The position numbers and the translations under genes are program-made. A DNA stretch of 64,000 nt from Symsagittifera roscoffensis (Eukaryota; Xenacoelomorpha; Acoela; Convolutidae), in the NCBI RefSeq assembly GCF_963678635.1, contig NC_087063.1:73121617-73185616 (forward strand), given 5' to 3'. Shown here piece by piece: positions 19,637 to 32,075 of this stretch (position 1 is its first letter; each line of letters opens with the position of its first letter). The notes below the pieces were generated by a model that did not search any database, was not told the origin of the DNA, and saw only the letters and a program-made list of their open reading frames with translations.

Positions 19637-22371
19637 GTGGAATATGGCCTACCGGCACGGACAGCATTACAGAATGTTCAGCAAAAATTGGCCACCAAAG
19701 AGGTTGAGCAGTGGGTAAGGTCAGAGAAAGAGAATACAGAGCTGCGCGAGAAACTTGACATTCTGGGAAGATTGACGAAGGAAGATGATAACCAAGAGCC
19801 CAGGAAGCAGGGTCTAAAGTTGAATGTCATCTCGGGAAAGACCTTTGGCATGACAAGAGAAGGGACAAAAATAATGTCAATCATACCAGTCGCGGGCCAT
19901 CAAGTGGTGTCGAACTTGAGCGAGCCGTCCGAGATCACGCTAGTACACCTAGACATCAACCGAGAGAGGAGAGAGGTCAAGAAGGACACTCAAAAAGCCG
20001 AAATGGTACAAGGACGAGTCAGATGGCTTCATTGATACTTGGATAGAGGTGATGAAGCTACATTTTCAGGAAGAGAATCTCTCCAAGAAACAGGAATGCA
20101 GCGCACTGACAAGCAACCTAGGGGGCACGGCGCTAAGTTGTGTAATGGCGAAAAGGACTAATGAACGAGACAGCGCACGCAAGATATTCGACATCTTGCG
20201 GAATCGCTTTGGCTCTGGTGTACAGGGATATCAAGCTTTGGTGAAGTCTGGAAAGAGGCGTCAAAGAGTTGACGATTCCATAGACAAGTTTTTGGATGAC
20301 CTTGAGTTACTCAGAAGGAGGAGCAACCTCGACGAGAGATTATTGGAGCGAAACTTGGCCATTGCCTCGAAACTCATGGATGGAGTAAAAAGTGATGAGC
20401 TAAAAACCACGTTGGCCACACAGTTCACCCTATCGCTGGACCAGGCGCGCACGCCCGATGATTTGCGTATGAAGTTGCGGGAGTATTTGTTCATAAAACC
20501 AAGGGCGCAAAAATCGTTAGAGCAATTACGACAACTACAGCCGAACAAACACTGGCGCGAACTCCAATAGGTATAGACCTCGTGATGACCTGGATGAGAG
20601 GAGGTCATGTGCGAATTGTGGTTCGATGGACCATCATGTTTCCGCCTGTTCTGTTTAAAAACAAAACCTGAAGGCGATAGGCTATTTTTTTGACGAACTT
20701 GAGCCCGCCTGCTGAATGAAGCCGAATCAAGGAAGAAAGGGGTGACAACCGGCACCTTCACAACCAAGAACGTGAAGACCTGACCTGATGGGGCGATTGC
20801 ATCGAGCCTGGAGGCATAGTCGGCCGGTGCGCTCAAAGTGGAATATGGCCTACCGGCACGGACCGCATTACAGAATGTTCAGCAAGAATTGGCCACCAAA
20901 GAGGTTGAGCAGTGGGTAAGGTCAGAGAAAGAGAATACAGAGTTGCGCGAGAAACTTGACATTCTGGGAAGATTGACGAAGGACGATGATAACCAAGAGC
21001 CCAGGAAGCAGGGTCTAAAGTTGAATGTCATCTCGGGAAAGACCTTTGGCATGACAAGAGAAGGGACAAAAATAAGGTCAATCATACCAGTGGCGGGCCA
21101 TCAAGTGGTGTCGAACTTGAGCGAGCCGTCCGAGATCACGCTAGTACACCTAGACATCAACCGAGAGAGGAGAGAGGTCAAGAAGGACACTCAAAAAGCC
21201 GAAATGGTACAAGGACGAGTCAGATGGCTTCATTGATACTTGGATAGAGGTGATGAAGCTACATTTTCGGGAAGAGAATCTCTCCAAGAAACAGGAATGC
21301 AGCGCACTGACAAGCAACCTAGGGGGCACGGCGCTAAGTTGTGTAATGGCGAAAAGGACTAATGAACGAGACAGCGCACGCAAGATATTCGACATCTTGC
21401 GGAATCGCTTTGGCTCTGGTGTACAGGGATATCAAGCTTTGGTGAAGTCTGGAAAGAGGCGTCAAAGAGTTGACGATTCCATAGACAAGTTTTTGGATGA
21501 CCTTGAGTTACTCAGAAGGAGGAGCAACCTCGACGAGAGGTTATTGGAGCGAAACTTGGCCATTGCCTCGAAACTCATGGATGGAGTAAAAAGTGATGAG
21601 CTAAAAACCACGTTGGCCACACAGTTCACCCTATCGCTGGACCAGGCGCGCACGCCCGATGATTTGCGTATGAATTTGCGGGAGTATTTGTTCATAAAAC
21701 CAAGGGCGCAAAAATCGTTAGAGCAATTACGACAACTACAGCCGAACAAACACTGGCGCGAACTCCAATAGGTATAGACCTCGTGACGACCTGGATGAGA
21801 GGAGGTCATGTGCGAATTGTGGTTCGATGGACCATCATGTTTCCGCCTGTTCTGTTTAAAAACAAAACCTGAAGGCGATAGGCTATTTTTTTGACGAACT
21901 TGAGCCCGCCTGCTGAATGAAGCCGAATCAAAGAAGAAAGGAGTGACAACCGGCACCTTCACAACCAAGAACGTGAAGACCTGACCTGATGGGGCGATTG
22001 CATCGAGCCTGGAGGCATAGTCGGCCGGTGCGCTCAAAGTGGAATATGGCCTACCGGCACGGACCGCATTACAGAATGTTCAGCAAGAATTGGCCACCAA
22101 AGAGGTTGAGCAGTGGGTAAGGTCAGAGAAAGAGAATACAGAGCTGCGCGAGAAACTTGACATTCTGGGAAGATTGACGAAGGAAGATGATAACCAAGGG
22201 CCCAGGAAGCAGGGTCTAAAGTTGAATGTCATCTCGGGAAAGACCTTTGGCATGACAAGAGAAGGGACAAAAATAAGGTCAATCATACCAGTGGCGGGCC
22301 ATCAAGTGGTGTCGAACTTGAGCGAGCCGTCCGAGATCACGCTAGTACACCTAGACATCTACGCAGTTTAA
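19637..22371 (+). repeat. Tandem array I: 1,201-bp unit, 2.3 copies
   Basis: The frame M-E-Y-G-L-P-A-R starts at 19,637, 20,838 and 22,039, exactly 1,201 bp apart, and adjacent units are nearly identical. Each unit joins the end of the linker domain (T-L-V-H-L-D-I) directly to mid-Gag (N-R-E-R-R-E-V-K-K-D). It then runs through the capsid (K-L-H-F to L-F-I-K-P-R-A), a damaged zinc-knuckle region and back to the linker. The join is out of phase, so each capsid piece (20,049-20,570; 21,250-21,771) starts in a new frame. The unit arose by unequal recombination of Gag with itself. Confidence 0.9.
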
Positions 22372-22583
22372 CTGAGAGAGAAGGATCCCAAAATGGACTC
22401 TAGGACAGTGCGAGCGTTGCTAACAACAGGAGGTCCAAGACTAATGAAAGTAGATGGACATCACATCGAAGTCATTGAACATATCCGATTTTGATGAAAG
22501 TGGACGGCATAAGCCTTTACACTAAAGCTCACCGATGCAAGTGAAAAGGTAGGTCGGATCTACATTTGTCGAGAAGAGCTTAA

Positions 22584-23050
22584 GTGCCGATGAATCGGAC
22601 AAACGCCATGCTCGAACAAGACGCATTCCACATAGGCTGTGAAGCCGAACTGGCCCTGCATGTACTGGACGTGAAGATTAGACAACTCTCTGTGAAAGGA
22701 CTTTTAGACACCGGAGCAGTGGTCAGTGTCATGCCTGTGAGCACTTGGACCGACATGGGCTTTGATAGGTTGGATCTGATTCCGACTAATATCAGACTGG
22801 CAGCGGCTAATCAGGGTGCAATATACGTTACCGGAGGACCCCTATCATCTCGTTGCAGCTGGGAGGGAGACATCTCTGGATGTGTTTTCTGGGCGTCGAG
22901 AATCTTGATGATTCCGTCCAGTTCATCCTAGGACGAGATTTTATGCGCAGCTTCGATGTCACGATTGACCTCAACGACGGGTTGATAAAAATCAAGGACC
23001 CAGAAAAGAAGTATGAAAAGAAACCAAATATTAAAATCCTGATTAACTAA
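22584..23050 (+). pseudogene. Retropepsin-like protease, copy 2, frameshifted
   Basis: G-L-L-D-T-G-A-V-V-S-V-M-P and, after a frame change near 22,860, F-I-L-G-R-D-F-M-R-S-F-D. Nearly identical to copy 1 at 16,895, with the same frame break, so the break predates the duplication. Confidence 0.8.
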
Positions 23051-23114
23051 TCAAAGGTGCTATTTTCGGAAAATTAGGTTAAAACCACATCAGGCTGTAA
23101 TAGCGACATTCAGG

Positions 23115-24275
23115 ATGAGGAACATGAATGAGCTTAGTAACGTTAGACAGGTGTGTCTGGTTCCTAATCCGAACAGTGAAAGCTCAGCTATTTTAAGAAG
23201 AAGCTTCTCACTCACTCAGAGCGAACTGAGTGTGAGTGTGTTGTTGAACACAGAGGCAACAACAGTGACCATAGAAAGAGGCAAGAAATTTGGTTACGCA
23301 TTGCCTCTGAGCACAAAGTATCGGAGTGGGGAGAATTTCGAAAAACATGCAATAACTGAATGCCCTTTACATACCAACCGCGAAGAGGATAAAAAAGATA
23401 AGTGAATAAGTGCATTTTAAAGAGGATAAGTGCATTTAAAGAGGATAAGTGCATTTTAAAGAAAATAAGTGAATTGAAGTCTTCGCAAAAGCTGTTTTCA
23501 ATGAAATCAGAGACAAACGATGGGCTGTCTAACTGCTCAATTTTTTCTGATAGACCAACAGAAACAGAATTAGCATCAAACAAACCGGTCCTACATGAGA
23601 TAGAGCACTTGAAATGCAAATTAACAGACAAGGAGTTAGACTCGCTCAGGGTGGTGTTGAATCGGCACGCAGATGTTTTTCCGAAAAATAAGGCTGATAG
23701 AGACTGTTGCGGCTTTGTAGAAAAAGAAGAGGTTCGGTACCTCATAGGTAAGGGGCTATCACAATGACCCTACACAAGTCCGAAGCAGGCAGAAAAGAAA
23801 TTGAATTGTTAATGGAGTATGACATGATCGAACCGTCGAAGTCCCCGTGGGCTTGCGGCGTGGTCATGGCAAAAAAGAAAGGGGCAAACTAGGTTTTGTT
23901 GTGGTTTCCGCAACTTGAATGCGGTAACGATAAAGGACGCATACCCGATTCCCCGCATCGACGAGAGCCTATCCAAGTTAGGAGATGCGAAATTCTTCCT
24001 GACACTGGATTTGGGCTCTGCGTTCTGATAGGTGCCCCTCAGAAAACAAGATTGAGAGAGGACAGGCTCTGCATGCGAACTGGGGCGGTACCAGTGGAAA
24101 AGAATGACGTTTGGACTATGCAATGCGAAGGCTGCGTTCCAAGGATTATTGGCTCAGGCACTCATGAATGTAAATAAAATGTATGGCAACCTCATAATGT
24201 GTTACGTTGATGACGTGGTCATAGCGACACCAAAACTGGAGGACCATACAAGGAGACTAGACGAGGTCTTTAGTT
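23115..24275 (+). pseudogene. Protease-RT connector plus reverse transcriptase to the Y-V-D-D motif, copy 2
   Basis: The connector and 20-bp repeats (23,408-23,460) are followed by the RT N-terminus and the Ty3/Gypsy RT fingers and palm: S-K-S-P-W-A-C-G-V-V-M-A-K-K-K, then D-A-Y-P-I-P-R-I-D-E-S-L-S-K-L-G, L-T-L-D-L-G-S-A-F and, intact at 24,203-24,214, Y-V-D-D. The segment upstream of K-P-H-K-S-E is shortened. Several frameshifts (about 23,890, 24,060 and 24,120) and stops (including TAG in Q-W of motif A) break it. The sequence ends at 24,275 inside D-E-V-F-S, and unrelated sequence follows. Confidence 0.8.
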
Positions 24276-24743
24276 ACAAGTAATACTGGGCGAAAGATCG
24301 CTGTCACCTGTAGGGTATTCGTATCAGACTACAAGCTGTGTTTGTTTATTGGTTGTAATTTATTGTAAAATTTTGTGATATTGTTTTACCAGGTAACTGT
24401 GTGGAGTTAGTAATGTCTTAACACTAAGCAGGCCCTTTGTTTACCTTTAGCTGAGTCACTGATAGGATCTCTGAGAGGTTGAAAGTATACTTTGATATTT
24501 GAAAAGATACTAGAACCCGGTTCAGGCAAGTTTGTTCAAGAATTTTACGGCACTTGTTCATTGTCATCAGTTTGTATGAATTTTGCGATTAATCACAAGA
24601 CATGCAGCGTAGAACTAAGATTCCCAGGCTGAGCACGGGAAGCACGCGAAATTTTAAATGACGGCGTAGCCAATCCGCGATTAGCAGCGTTTCCGACGTT
24701 TTTTTCTGACGACGCAACGACTAAAAGTCAAGCTGGTCTTTCA
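24276..24743 (+). other. Non-coding leader before a Gag start; candidate 5' untranslated/LTR remnant
   Basis: Homology to RT stops sharply at 24,275 (compare 31,296). The next 468 bp have no coding signal and lead to the only Gag N-terminus with a plausible ATG on this strand (24,744-24,776 region). This is where the 3' part of an LTR and the leader would sit in an element inserted into the older copy. It contains a donor-like CCAG|GTAACT at 24,389-24,398. No matching 3' LTR was found by eye, so the LTR reading is unproven. Confidence 0.4.
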
Positions 24744-25834
24744 GTGAGCGAAATGAAACTGAGAAATGATAAGAATCTCAATGGTGATGAAGGGCGAAGT
24801 GCTGAGGCCGGACCGGCGAGCGAAACAACAACGGACCCTTTCGAGGAGGGGGAGCAAACGCTGACCCGACCCGACTACCACCATCACGCGGACCTGGAAG
24901 AGCCAGGTGAGGACTCAACGGAACGTCCAAATCGGAGACTAAGAGCAACAGGTGGAGAAAGGAACAATCCTTTCTAGTCAAACAGGGCAAGAATGCGATG
25001 ATGTCGAGCATAAGCCCGAGGGAGGAGCAGCCGAACTCGAAAGCCAAGAAAAGCTTTGAGACTTTGTACAATGAACGCACAATGTCGCTCCGAACTGAGG
25101 GATTATCTCCCAGCTATGGCCATACGGGACTAGTGCATTCAAATGTGGGCTTCATCCCGAGTCTGAGACATGAAAAAATAAGAAAGCGTTGTCCAACTCA
25201 CCATCCAGGCCAATCTCTGATGGGATAACGGTGGGAGCATCCTCGACGTTCAATAAGCACCAGGCTACATCCTCAGTTGACCTTATCGTCTCTGGGTCTC
25301 ACCCCAGTGCTGGGGACGGCTGGCGACGTAAGCGACATGTTTGCCGGTGTAATGACAGGCCACGAAGAGCTGCGACGGGACTTGACTGAGAGAATTGATC
25401 GAGTCGAAGAGAGGGCTCAGCAAGGTCAAGGGAACTTGCGAGGTGAGCTAACAGATGTGAAGTCACAAGCGAGAACCGATCAGGCCCAATTGATTCGGAA
25501 CACCGATCAATACCTAGCGGAGAGCTTGGCTCTAGCAGCCAAGCAGTCAGAAGAAAGATACAATAGGATGACGAGAGAGATCGAGCGATTGTTGAACGAT
25601 CATGACAATACCTATGCTCATAAGATGACTAGCCTGGAGAAAATGTTAGATGCCAAATCTGACCCGATGATGCGGAAGCTAGACGAGATCTTAAAAGGTA
25701 GCAATCGAGAGAAGCGTCCTGCCACAAGAGAGGACTTACGCCAGGCGACTGATGGAGACGGAGCCCGCAGCTATGCCGGGGCCCAGCCGAGGTCAAGAAC
25801 AAAATTCGAGTCTAATCAGAGTCTAATCAAATAA
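24744..25834 (+). pseudogene. Gag N-terminal half, copy 3
   Basis: Starts around M-S-E-M-K-L-R-N-D-K-N; the M at 24,744 is GTG and an ATG follows at 24,753. The first 77 codons are Glu/Gly/Arg-rich and stop at a TAG at 24,975. The homologous frame continues through R-L-C-T-M-N-A-Q-C and the coiled-coil-like E-L-R-R-D-L-T-E-R-I-D-R-V-E-E-R (25,277-25,834 open for 185 codons). The capsid is then lost: the sequence jumps from E-S-N-Q straight into the linker domain at about 25,830. Confidence 0.7.
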
Positions 25835-28333
25835 TGTCAATCATACCAGTCGCGGGCCATCAAGTGGTGTCGAACTTGAGCGAGCCGTCCGAGATCACGC
25901 TAGTACACCTAGACATCAACCGAGAGAGGAGAGAGGTCAAGAAGGACACTCAAAAAACCGAAATGGTACAAGGACGAGTCATATGGCTTCATTGATACTT
26001 GGATAGAGGTGATGAAGCTACATTTTCGGGAAGAGAATCTCTCCAAGAAACAGAAATGCAGCGCACTGACAAGCAACCTATGGGGCACGGCGCTAAGTTG
26101 TGTAATGGCGAAAAAGACTAATGAACGATACAGCGCACGGAAGATATTCGACATCTTGCTGAATCGCTTTTTGGCTCTGGTGTACAGGGATATCAAGCTA
26201 TGGTGAAGTCTGGAAAGAGGCGTCAAAGAGTTGACGATTCCATAGACAAGTTTTTGGATGACCTTGAGTTACTCAGAAGGAGGAGCAACCTCGACGAGAG
26301 GATATTGGAGCGAAACTTGGCCATTGCCTCGAAGTTCATGGATGGAGTAAAAAGTGATGAGCTAAAAACCACGTTGGCCACACACTTCACCCTATCGCTG
26401 GACCAGGCGCGCACGCCCGATGATTTGCGTATGAAGTTGCGGGAGTATTTGTTCATAAAACCAAGGGCGCAAAAATCGTTAGAGCAATTACGACAACTAC
26501 AGCCGAACAAACACTGGCGCGAACTCCAATAGGTATAGACCTCGTGACGACCTGGATGAGAGGAGGTCATGTGCGAATTGTGGTTCGATGGACCATCATG
26601 TTTCCCCCTGTTCTGTTTAAAACCAAAACCTGAAGGCGATAGGCTATTTTTTTGACGAATTTGAGCCCGCCTGCTGAATGAAGCCGAATCAAGGAAGAAA
26701 GGGGTGACAACCGGCACCTTCACAACCAAGAACGTGAAGACCTGACCTGATGGGGCGATTGCATCGAGCCTGGAGGCATAGTCGGCCGGTGCGCTCAAAG
26801 TGGAATATGGCCTACCGGCACGGACTGCATTACAGAATGTTCAGCAAGAATTGGCCACCAAAGAGGTTGAGCAGTGGGTAAGGTCAGAGAAAGAGAATAC
26901 AGAGCTGCGCGAGAAACTTGACATTCTGGGAAGATTGACGAAGGAAGATGATAACCAAGAGCCCAGGAAGCAGGGTCTAAAGTTGAATGTCATCTCGGGA
27001 AAGACCTTTGGCATGACAAGAGAAGGGACAAAAATAAGGTCAATCATACCAGTCGGGGGCCATCAAGTGGTGTCGAACTTGAGCGAGCCGTCCGAGATCA
27101 CGCTAGTACACCTAGACATCAACCGAGAGAGAAGAGAGGTCAAGAAGGACACTCAAAAAACCGAAATGGTACAAGGACGAGTCAGATGGCTTCATTGATA
27201 CTTGGATAGAGGTGATGAAGCTACATTTTCGGGAAGAGAATCTCTCCAAGAAACAGGAATGCAGCGCACTGACAAGCAACCTAGGGGGCACGGCGCTAAG
27301 TTGTGTAATGGCGAAAAAGACTAATGAACGAGACAGCGCACGCAAGATATTCGACATCTTGCTGAATCGCTTTGGCTCTGGTGTACAGGGATATCAAGCT
27401 ATGGTGAAGTCTGGAAAGAGGCGTCAAAGAGTTGACGATTCCATAGACAAGTTTTTGGATGACCTTGAGTTACTCAAAAGGAAGAGCAACCTCGACGAGA
27501 GGATATTGGAGCGGAACTTGGCCATTGCCTCGAAGTTCATGGATGGAGTAAAAAGTGATGAGCTAAAAACCACGTTGGCCACACACTTCACCCTATCGCT
27601 GGACCAGGCGCGCACGCCCGATGATTTGCGTATGAAATTGCGGGAGTATTTGTTCATAAAACCAAGGGCGCAAAAATCGTTAGAGCAATTACGACAACTA
27701 CAGCCGAACAAATACTGGCGCGAACTCCAATAGGTATAGACCTCGTGACGACCTGGATGAGAGGAGGTCATGTGCGAATTGTGGTTCGATGGACCATCAT
27801 GTTTCCGCCTGTTCTGTTTAAAAACAAAACCTGAAGGCGATAGGCTATTTTTTTGACGAATTTGAGCCCGCCTGCTGAATGAAGCCGAATCAAGGAAGAA
27901 AGGGGTGACAACCGGCACCTTCACAACCAAGAACGTGAAGACCTGACCTGATGGGGCGATTGCATCGAGCCTGGAGGCATAGTCGGCCGGTGCGCTCAAA
28001 GTGGAATATGGCCTACCGGCACGGACTGCATTACAGAATGTTCAGCAAGAATTGGCCACCAAAGAGGTTGAGCAGTGGGTAAGATCAGAGAAAGAGAATA
28101 CAGAGCTGCGCGAGAAACTTGACATTCTGGGAAGATTGACGAAGGAAGATGATAACCAAGAGCCCAGGAAGCAGGGTCTAAAGTTGAATGTCATCTCGGG
28201 AAAGACCTTTGGCATGACAAGAGAAGGGACAAAAATAAGGTCAATCATACCAGTCGCGGGCCATCAAGTGGTGTCGAACTTGAGCGAGCCGTCCGAGATC
28301 ACGCTAGTACACCTAGACATCTACGCAGTTTAA
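25835..28333 (+). repeat. Tandem array II: same 1,201-bp Gag unit, about 2.1 copies
   Basis: The same recombined unit as in array I: M-E-Y-G-L-P-A-R starts at 26,800 and 28,001 (1,201 bp), and the capsid starts at 26,009 and 27,212 (1,203 bp because of two extra T near 26,170 that shift the first capsid frame). Arrays I and II share the same internal Gag-linker join, so the array itself was duplicated or inherited from a common source, not formed twice. Confidence 0.88.
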
Positions 28334-28486
28334 CTGAGAGAGAAGGATCCCAAGTTGGACTCTAGGGCAGTGCGAGCGTTGCTCACAACAGGAGGTCCAA
28401 GACTAATGAAAGTAGATGGACATCACATCGAAATCATTGAACATATCCGATTTGAACATTGAACATATCCGAACATACAACTCTCT

Positions 28487-28845
28487 GTGAAAGGACTATT
28501 AGACACCGGAGCAGTGGTCAGTGCCATGTCTGTGAGCACTTGGACCGACATGGGCTTTGATAGGTCGGATCTGATTCCGATTAATATCATACTGGCAGCG
28601 TCTAATCAGGGTGCAATATACGTTACCGGAGGACCCCTATCATCTCGTTGCAGCTGGGAGGGAGACATCTCAGGATGTGTTTTCTAGGCGTCGATAATCT
28701 TGATGATTCCGTCCAGTTCATCCTAGGACGAGATTTTGTGCGCAGCTTCGATGTCACGATTGACCTCAACGACGGGTTGATAAAAATCAAGGACCCAGAA
28801 AAGAAGTATGAAAAGAAACCAAATATTAAAATCCTGATTAACTAA
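28487..28845 (+). pseudogene. Retropepsin-like protease, copy 3, N-terminally deleted
   Basis: G-L-L-D-T-G-A-V-V-S is present, but about 140 bp upstream (the segment A-M-L-E-Q-D-A to V-L-D-V) are replaced by a short stutter of GAACATATCCGA at 28,437-28,473. The second half (F-I-L-G-R-D-F-V-R) is again in another frame from about 28,650. Confidence 0.78.
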
Positions 28846-28906
28846 TCAAAGGTGCTATTTTCGGAAAATTAGGTTAAAACCACATCAGGCTGTAATAGCG
28901 ACATTC

Positions 28907-31125
28907 AGGATGAGGAACATGAATGAGCTTAGTAACGTTAGACAGGTGTGTCTGGTTCCTAATCCGAACAGTGAAAGCTCAGCTATTTTAAGAAGAAGCT
29001 TCTCACTCACTCAGAGCGGACTGTGTGTGAGTGTGTTGTTGAATACAGAGGCAACAACAGTGACCATAGAAAGAGGCAAGAAATTTGGTTACGCAATGCC
29101 TCTGAGCACAAAGTATCGGAGTGGGGAGAACTTCAAAAAACATGCAGTAACTGAATGCCCTTTACAAACCAACCGAGAAGAGGATAAAGAAGACAAGTGA
29201 ATAAGTGCATTTTAAAGAGGATAAGTGCATTTAAAGAGGATAAGTGCATTTTAAAGAGGATAAGTGAATTGAAGTCTTCGCAAAAGCTGTTTTCAATGAA
29301 ATCAGAGACAGACGATGGGCTGTCTAACTGCTCAGTTTTTTCTGAGAGACCAACAGAAACAGAATTAGCATCAAACAAACCAATCCTACATGAGATAGAG
29401 CCTTTGAAATGCAAATTAACAGACAAGCAGTTAGACCCGCTCAGGGTGGTGTTAAATTGGAATGCAGACGTTTTTTTGAAACATAAGGCTGATAGAGGCT
29501 GCTGCGATGTGTAGAACATAGATAGGATGAGGAACCTGAATGAGCTTAGTAACGATAGACAGGTGTGTCTGGTTCCTAATCCGAACAGTGAAAGCTCAGC
29601 TATTTTAAGAAGAAGCTTCTCACTCACTCAGAGCGGACTGTGTGTGAGTGTGTTGTTGAACGCAGAGGCAACAACAGTGATTTGATTACGCATTGCCTCT
29701 GAGCACAATGTATCGGAGTGGGGAGAACTTTGAAAAATATGCAGTAACTGAATGCCCTTTACATACCAACCGAGAAGAGGATAAAAAAGATATTTTAAAG
29801 AGGATAAGTGCATTTTAAACAAGAGGATAAGTGCATTTTAAAGAGGATAAGTGAATTGAAGTCTTCGCAAAAGCTGTTTTCAATGAAATCAGAGACAGAC
29901 GATGGGCTGTCTAACTGCTCAGTTTTTTCTGAGAGACCAACAGAAACAGACTTAGCATCAAACAAACCGATCCTACATGAGATAGAGCACTTGAAATGCA
30001 AATTAACAGACAAGGAGTTAGACTCGCTCAGGGTGGTGTTAAATTGGAATGCAGACGTTTTTTCGAAATATAAGGCTGATAGAGGCTGCTGCGATGTGTA
30101 GAACATAGATAGGATGAGGAACCTGAATGAGCTTAGTAACGATAGACAGGTGTGTCTGGTTCCTAATCCGAACAGTGAAAGCTCAGCTATTTTAAGAAGA
30201 AGCTTCTCACTCACTCAGAGCGGACTGCGTGTGAGTGTGTTGTTGAACACAGAGGCAACAACAGTGACGATAGAAAAAGGCAAGAAATTTGGTTACGCAT
30301 TGCCTCTGAGCACAAAGTATCGGAGTGGGGAGAACTTCGAAAAACATGCAGTAACTGAATGCCCTTTACATACCAACCGAGAAGAGGATAAAGAAGACAA
30401 GTGAATAAGTGCATTTTAAACAGGATAAGTGCATTTAAAGAGGATAAGTGCATTTCAAAGAGGATAAGTGAATTGAAGTCTTCGCAAAAGCTGTTTTCAA
30501 TGAAATCAGAGACAGACGATGGGCTGTCTAACTGCTCAAATTTTTCTGAGAGACCAACAGAAACAGAATTAGCATCAAACAAACCGCTCCTACATGAGAT
30601 ACAGCACTTGAAAGGCAAATTAACAGACATGGAGTTAGAATCGCTCAGGGTGGTGTTAAATTGGAATGCAGACGTTTTTTCGAAACATAAGGCTGATAGA
30701 GGCTGCTGCGATTTGTAGAACATAGATAGGATGAGGAACCTGAATGAGCTTAATAACGATAGACAAGTGTGTCTGGTTCCTAATCCGAACAGTGAAAGCT
30801 CAGCTATTTTAAGAAGAAGCTTCTCACTCACTCAGAGCGGACTGTGTGTGAGTGTGTTGTTGAACGCAGAGGCAACAACAGTGACCATAGAAAGAGGCAA
30901 GAAACTTGATTACGCATTGCCTCTGAGCACAAAGTATCGGAGTTAGGAGAACTTCGAAAAATATGCAGTAACTGAATGCCCTTTACATACCAACCGAGAA
31001 GAGGATAAAAAAGATATTTTAAAGAGGATAAGTGCATTTTAAAGAGGATAAGTGCATTTTAAAGAGGATAAGTGAATTGAAGTCTTCGCAAAAGCTGTTT
31101 TCAATGAAATCAGAGACAGACGATG
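28907..31125 (+). repeat. Tandem array III: about 0.6-kb unit, four copies
   Basis: The connector start (A-T-G-A-G-G-A-A-C at the DNA level) recurs at 28,909, 29,527, 30,113 and 30,730, spacing 618, 586 and 617 bp. Each unit holds the protease-RT connector, the 20-bp repeats and the RT N-terminus up to G-C-C-D, where it joins the next connector through ACATAGATAGGATGAGGA. Individual frames (for example 28,910-29,200; 29,197-29,514; 30,114-30,404) are short and broken. The last unit ends in a jump to RT at about 31,126. Confidence 0.88.
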
Positions 31126-31567
31126 GGCATGCGAACTGGGGCTGTACCAGTGGAAAATAATGCCCTTTGGACTATGCAATGCAAAGGCACTCACGAATGT
31201 AAATAAAAAGTATGGCAACCTCATAATGTGATACGTTGATGACGTGGTCATAGCGACACCAACACTGGAGGACCATACAAGGGGAGTAGACGAGGTCTTT
31301 AGTTGCATGAAACAAGCGGATCTGAAGTGCAAACCTTCAAAGTACGAAACCTTGAGAGACTCAATCAAGTATCTGGGCCGCCTTGTAGATAAACATGGTG
31401 TCGGACCAGATCCCGAAGCGGTTGAAGCGGTGTTGACATGGAAAGCACCGAAGACCGACACGCAATTGATGAGCTTCCTCGGATTCGCCAATTACTACCG
31501 AGAGTTTATCAAAGGGATATATCCCATGCAGCAGATGACGCAAAATAAGGGCAAAAAATTCTGTTGA
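31126..31567 (+). pseudogene. Reverse transcriptase palm-thumb remnant
   Basis: Resumes in RT just before the Y-V-D-D motif. D-D itself is intact (31,238-31,243), but the preceding Cys codon is a TGA. The thumb reads V-V-I-A-T-P-T-L-E-D-H, then L-K-C-K-P-S-K-Y-E-T, then F-L-G-F-A-N-Y-Y-R-E-F-I-K-G, standard for Ty3/Gypsy. It closes with a stop after N-K-G-K-K-F-C, where the frame is lost. Confidence 0.82.
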
Positions 31568-31569
31568 CG

Positions 31570-32075
31570 AGGCTCAAGTCTCCTTTGAGAATATTAAGCG
31601 CGAACTTTGCGATGCTCCGGTCCTGGGCATGCCGACAAAAAAGGGGATGTTCGTGTTAGACACGGACGCATCAGTGGTTGCGATATCGGGCAAACTTTAC
31701 CAAGAACAAGAGTGGAACGGGAGAACCGTTCTCCGATCAATACCCTATGGAAGTAAGGTCCTGAACAACACTGAAATGAAGTACGGTGCACCAAATCCCT
31801 TCAAGTTGCGTGTGGACAATCGTGCTCTTGCCTGGCTGAAAACCTATTTGATGGACCAAAGCTGAATTGGTCGTTGGATCGTGCGCCTGGACAGATACCA
31901 CATGATCATAGAGCTTCGAACCCGTGACAAGGACCAGAATGCCCATAGCCTCAGCAAAAAGGCAGAATTTTATGAGCGATTAGAGGAAACGCAGGTCAAT
32001 CAGGCAAAAATTAAAGATGGATTTTCACAAGGAGACGTACGACAATCTGTCACTCTCCAGGTGGCTTGAGAAGTC
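31570..32075 (+). pseudogene. RNase H domain, catalytic Glu segment deleted
   Basis: V-L-D-T-D-A-S-V-V-A-I-S-G carries the first Asp and K-L-R-V-D-N-R-A-L-A-W-L the third motif. Compared with the right copy, about 20 codons between Y-G-A-P and P-F-K-L are missing, removing the A-E-M-F-A-V-V segment with the catalytic Glu. A TGA at 31,863-31,865 interrupts the frame. This RNase H cannot be active. Confidence 0.85.

Noticed and set aside
20261-22037. Repeated 191-codon minus-strand frames (also at 26,223-26,798 and 27,424-27,999)
   Set aside because: They are antisense to the amplified Gag unit and recur only because that unit is repeated; the plus strand carries the recognisable capsid domain.
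29133-30831. Long minus-strand frames rich in Ser and Leu across array III
   Set aside because: Antisense shadows of the protease-RT connector; no domain is visible and they follow the repeat period.
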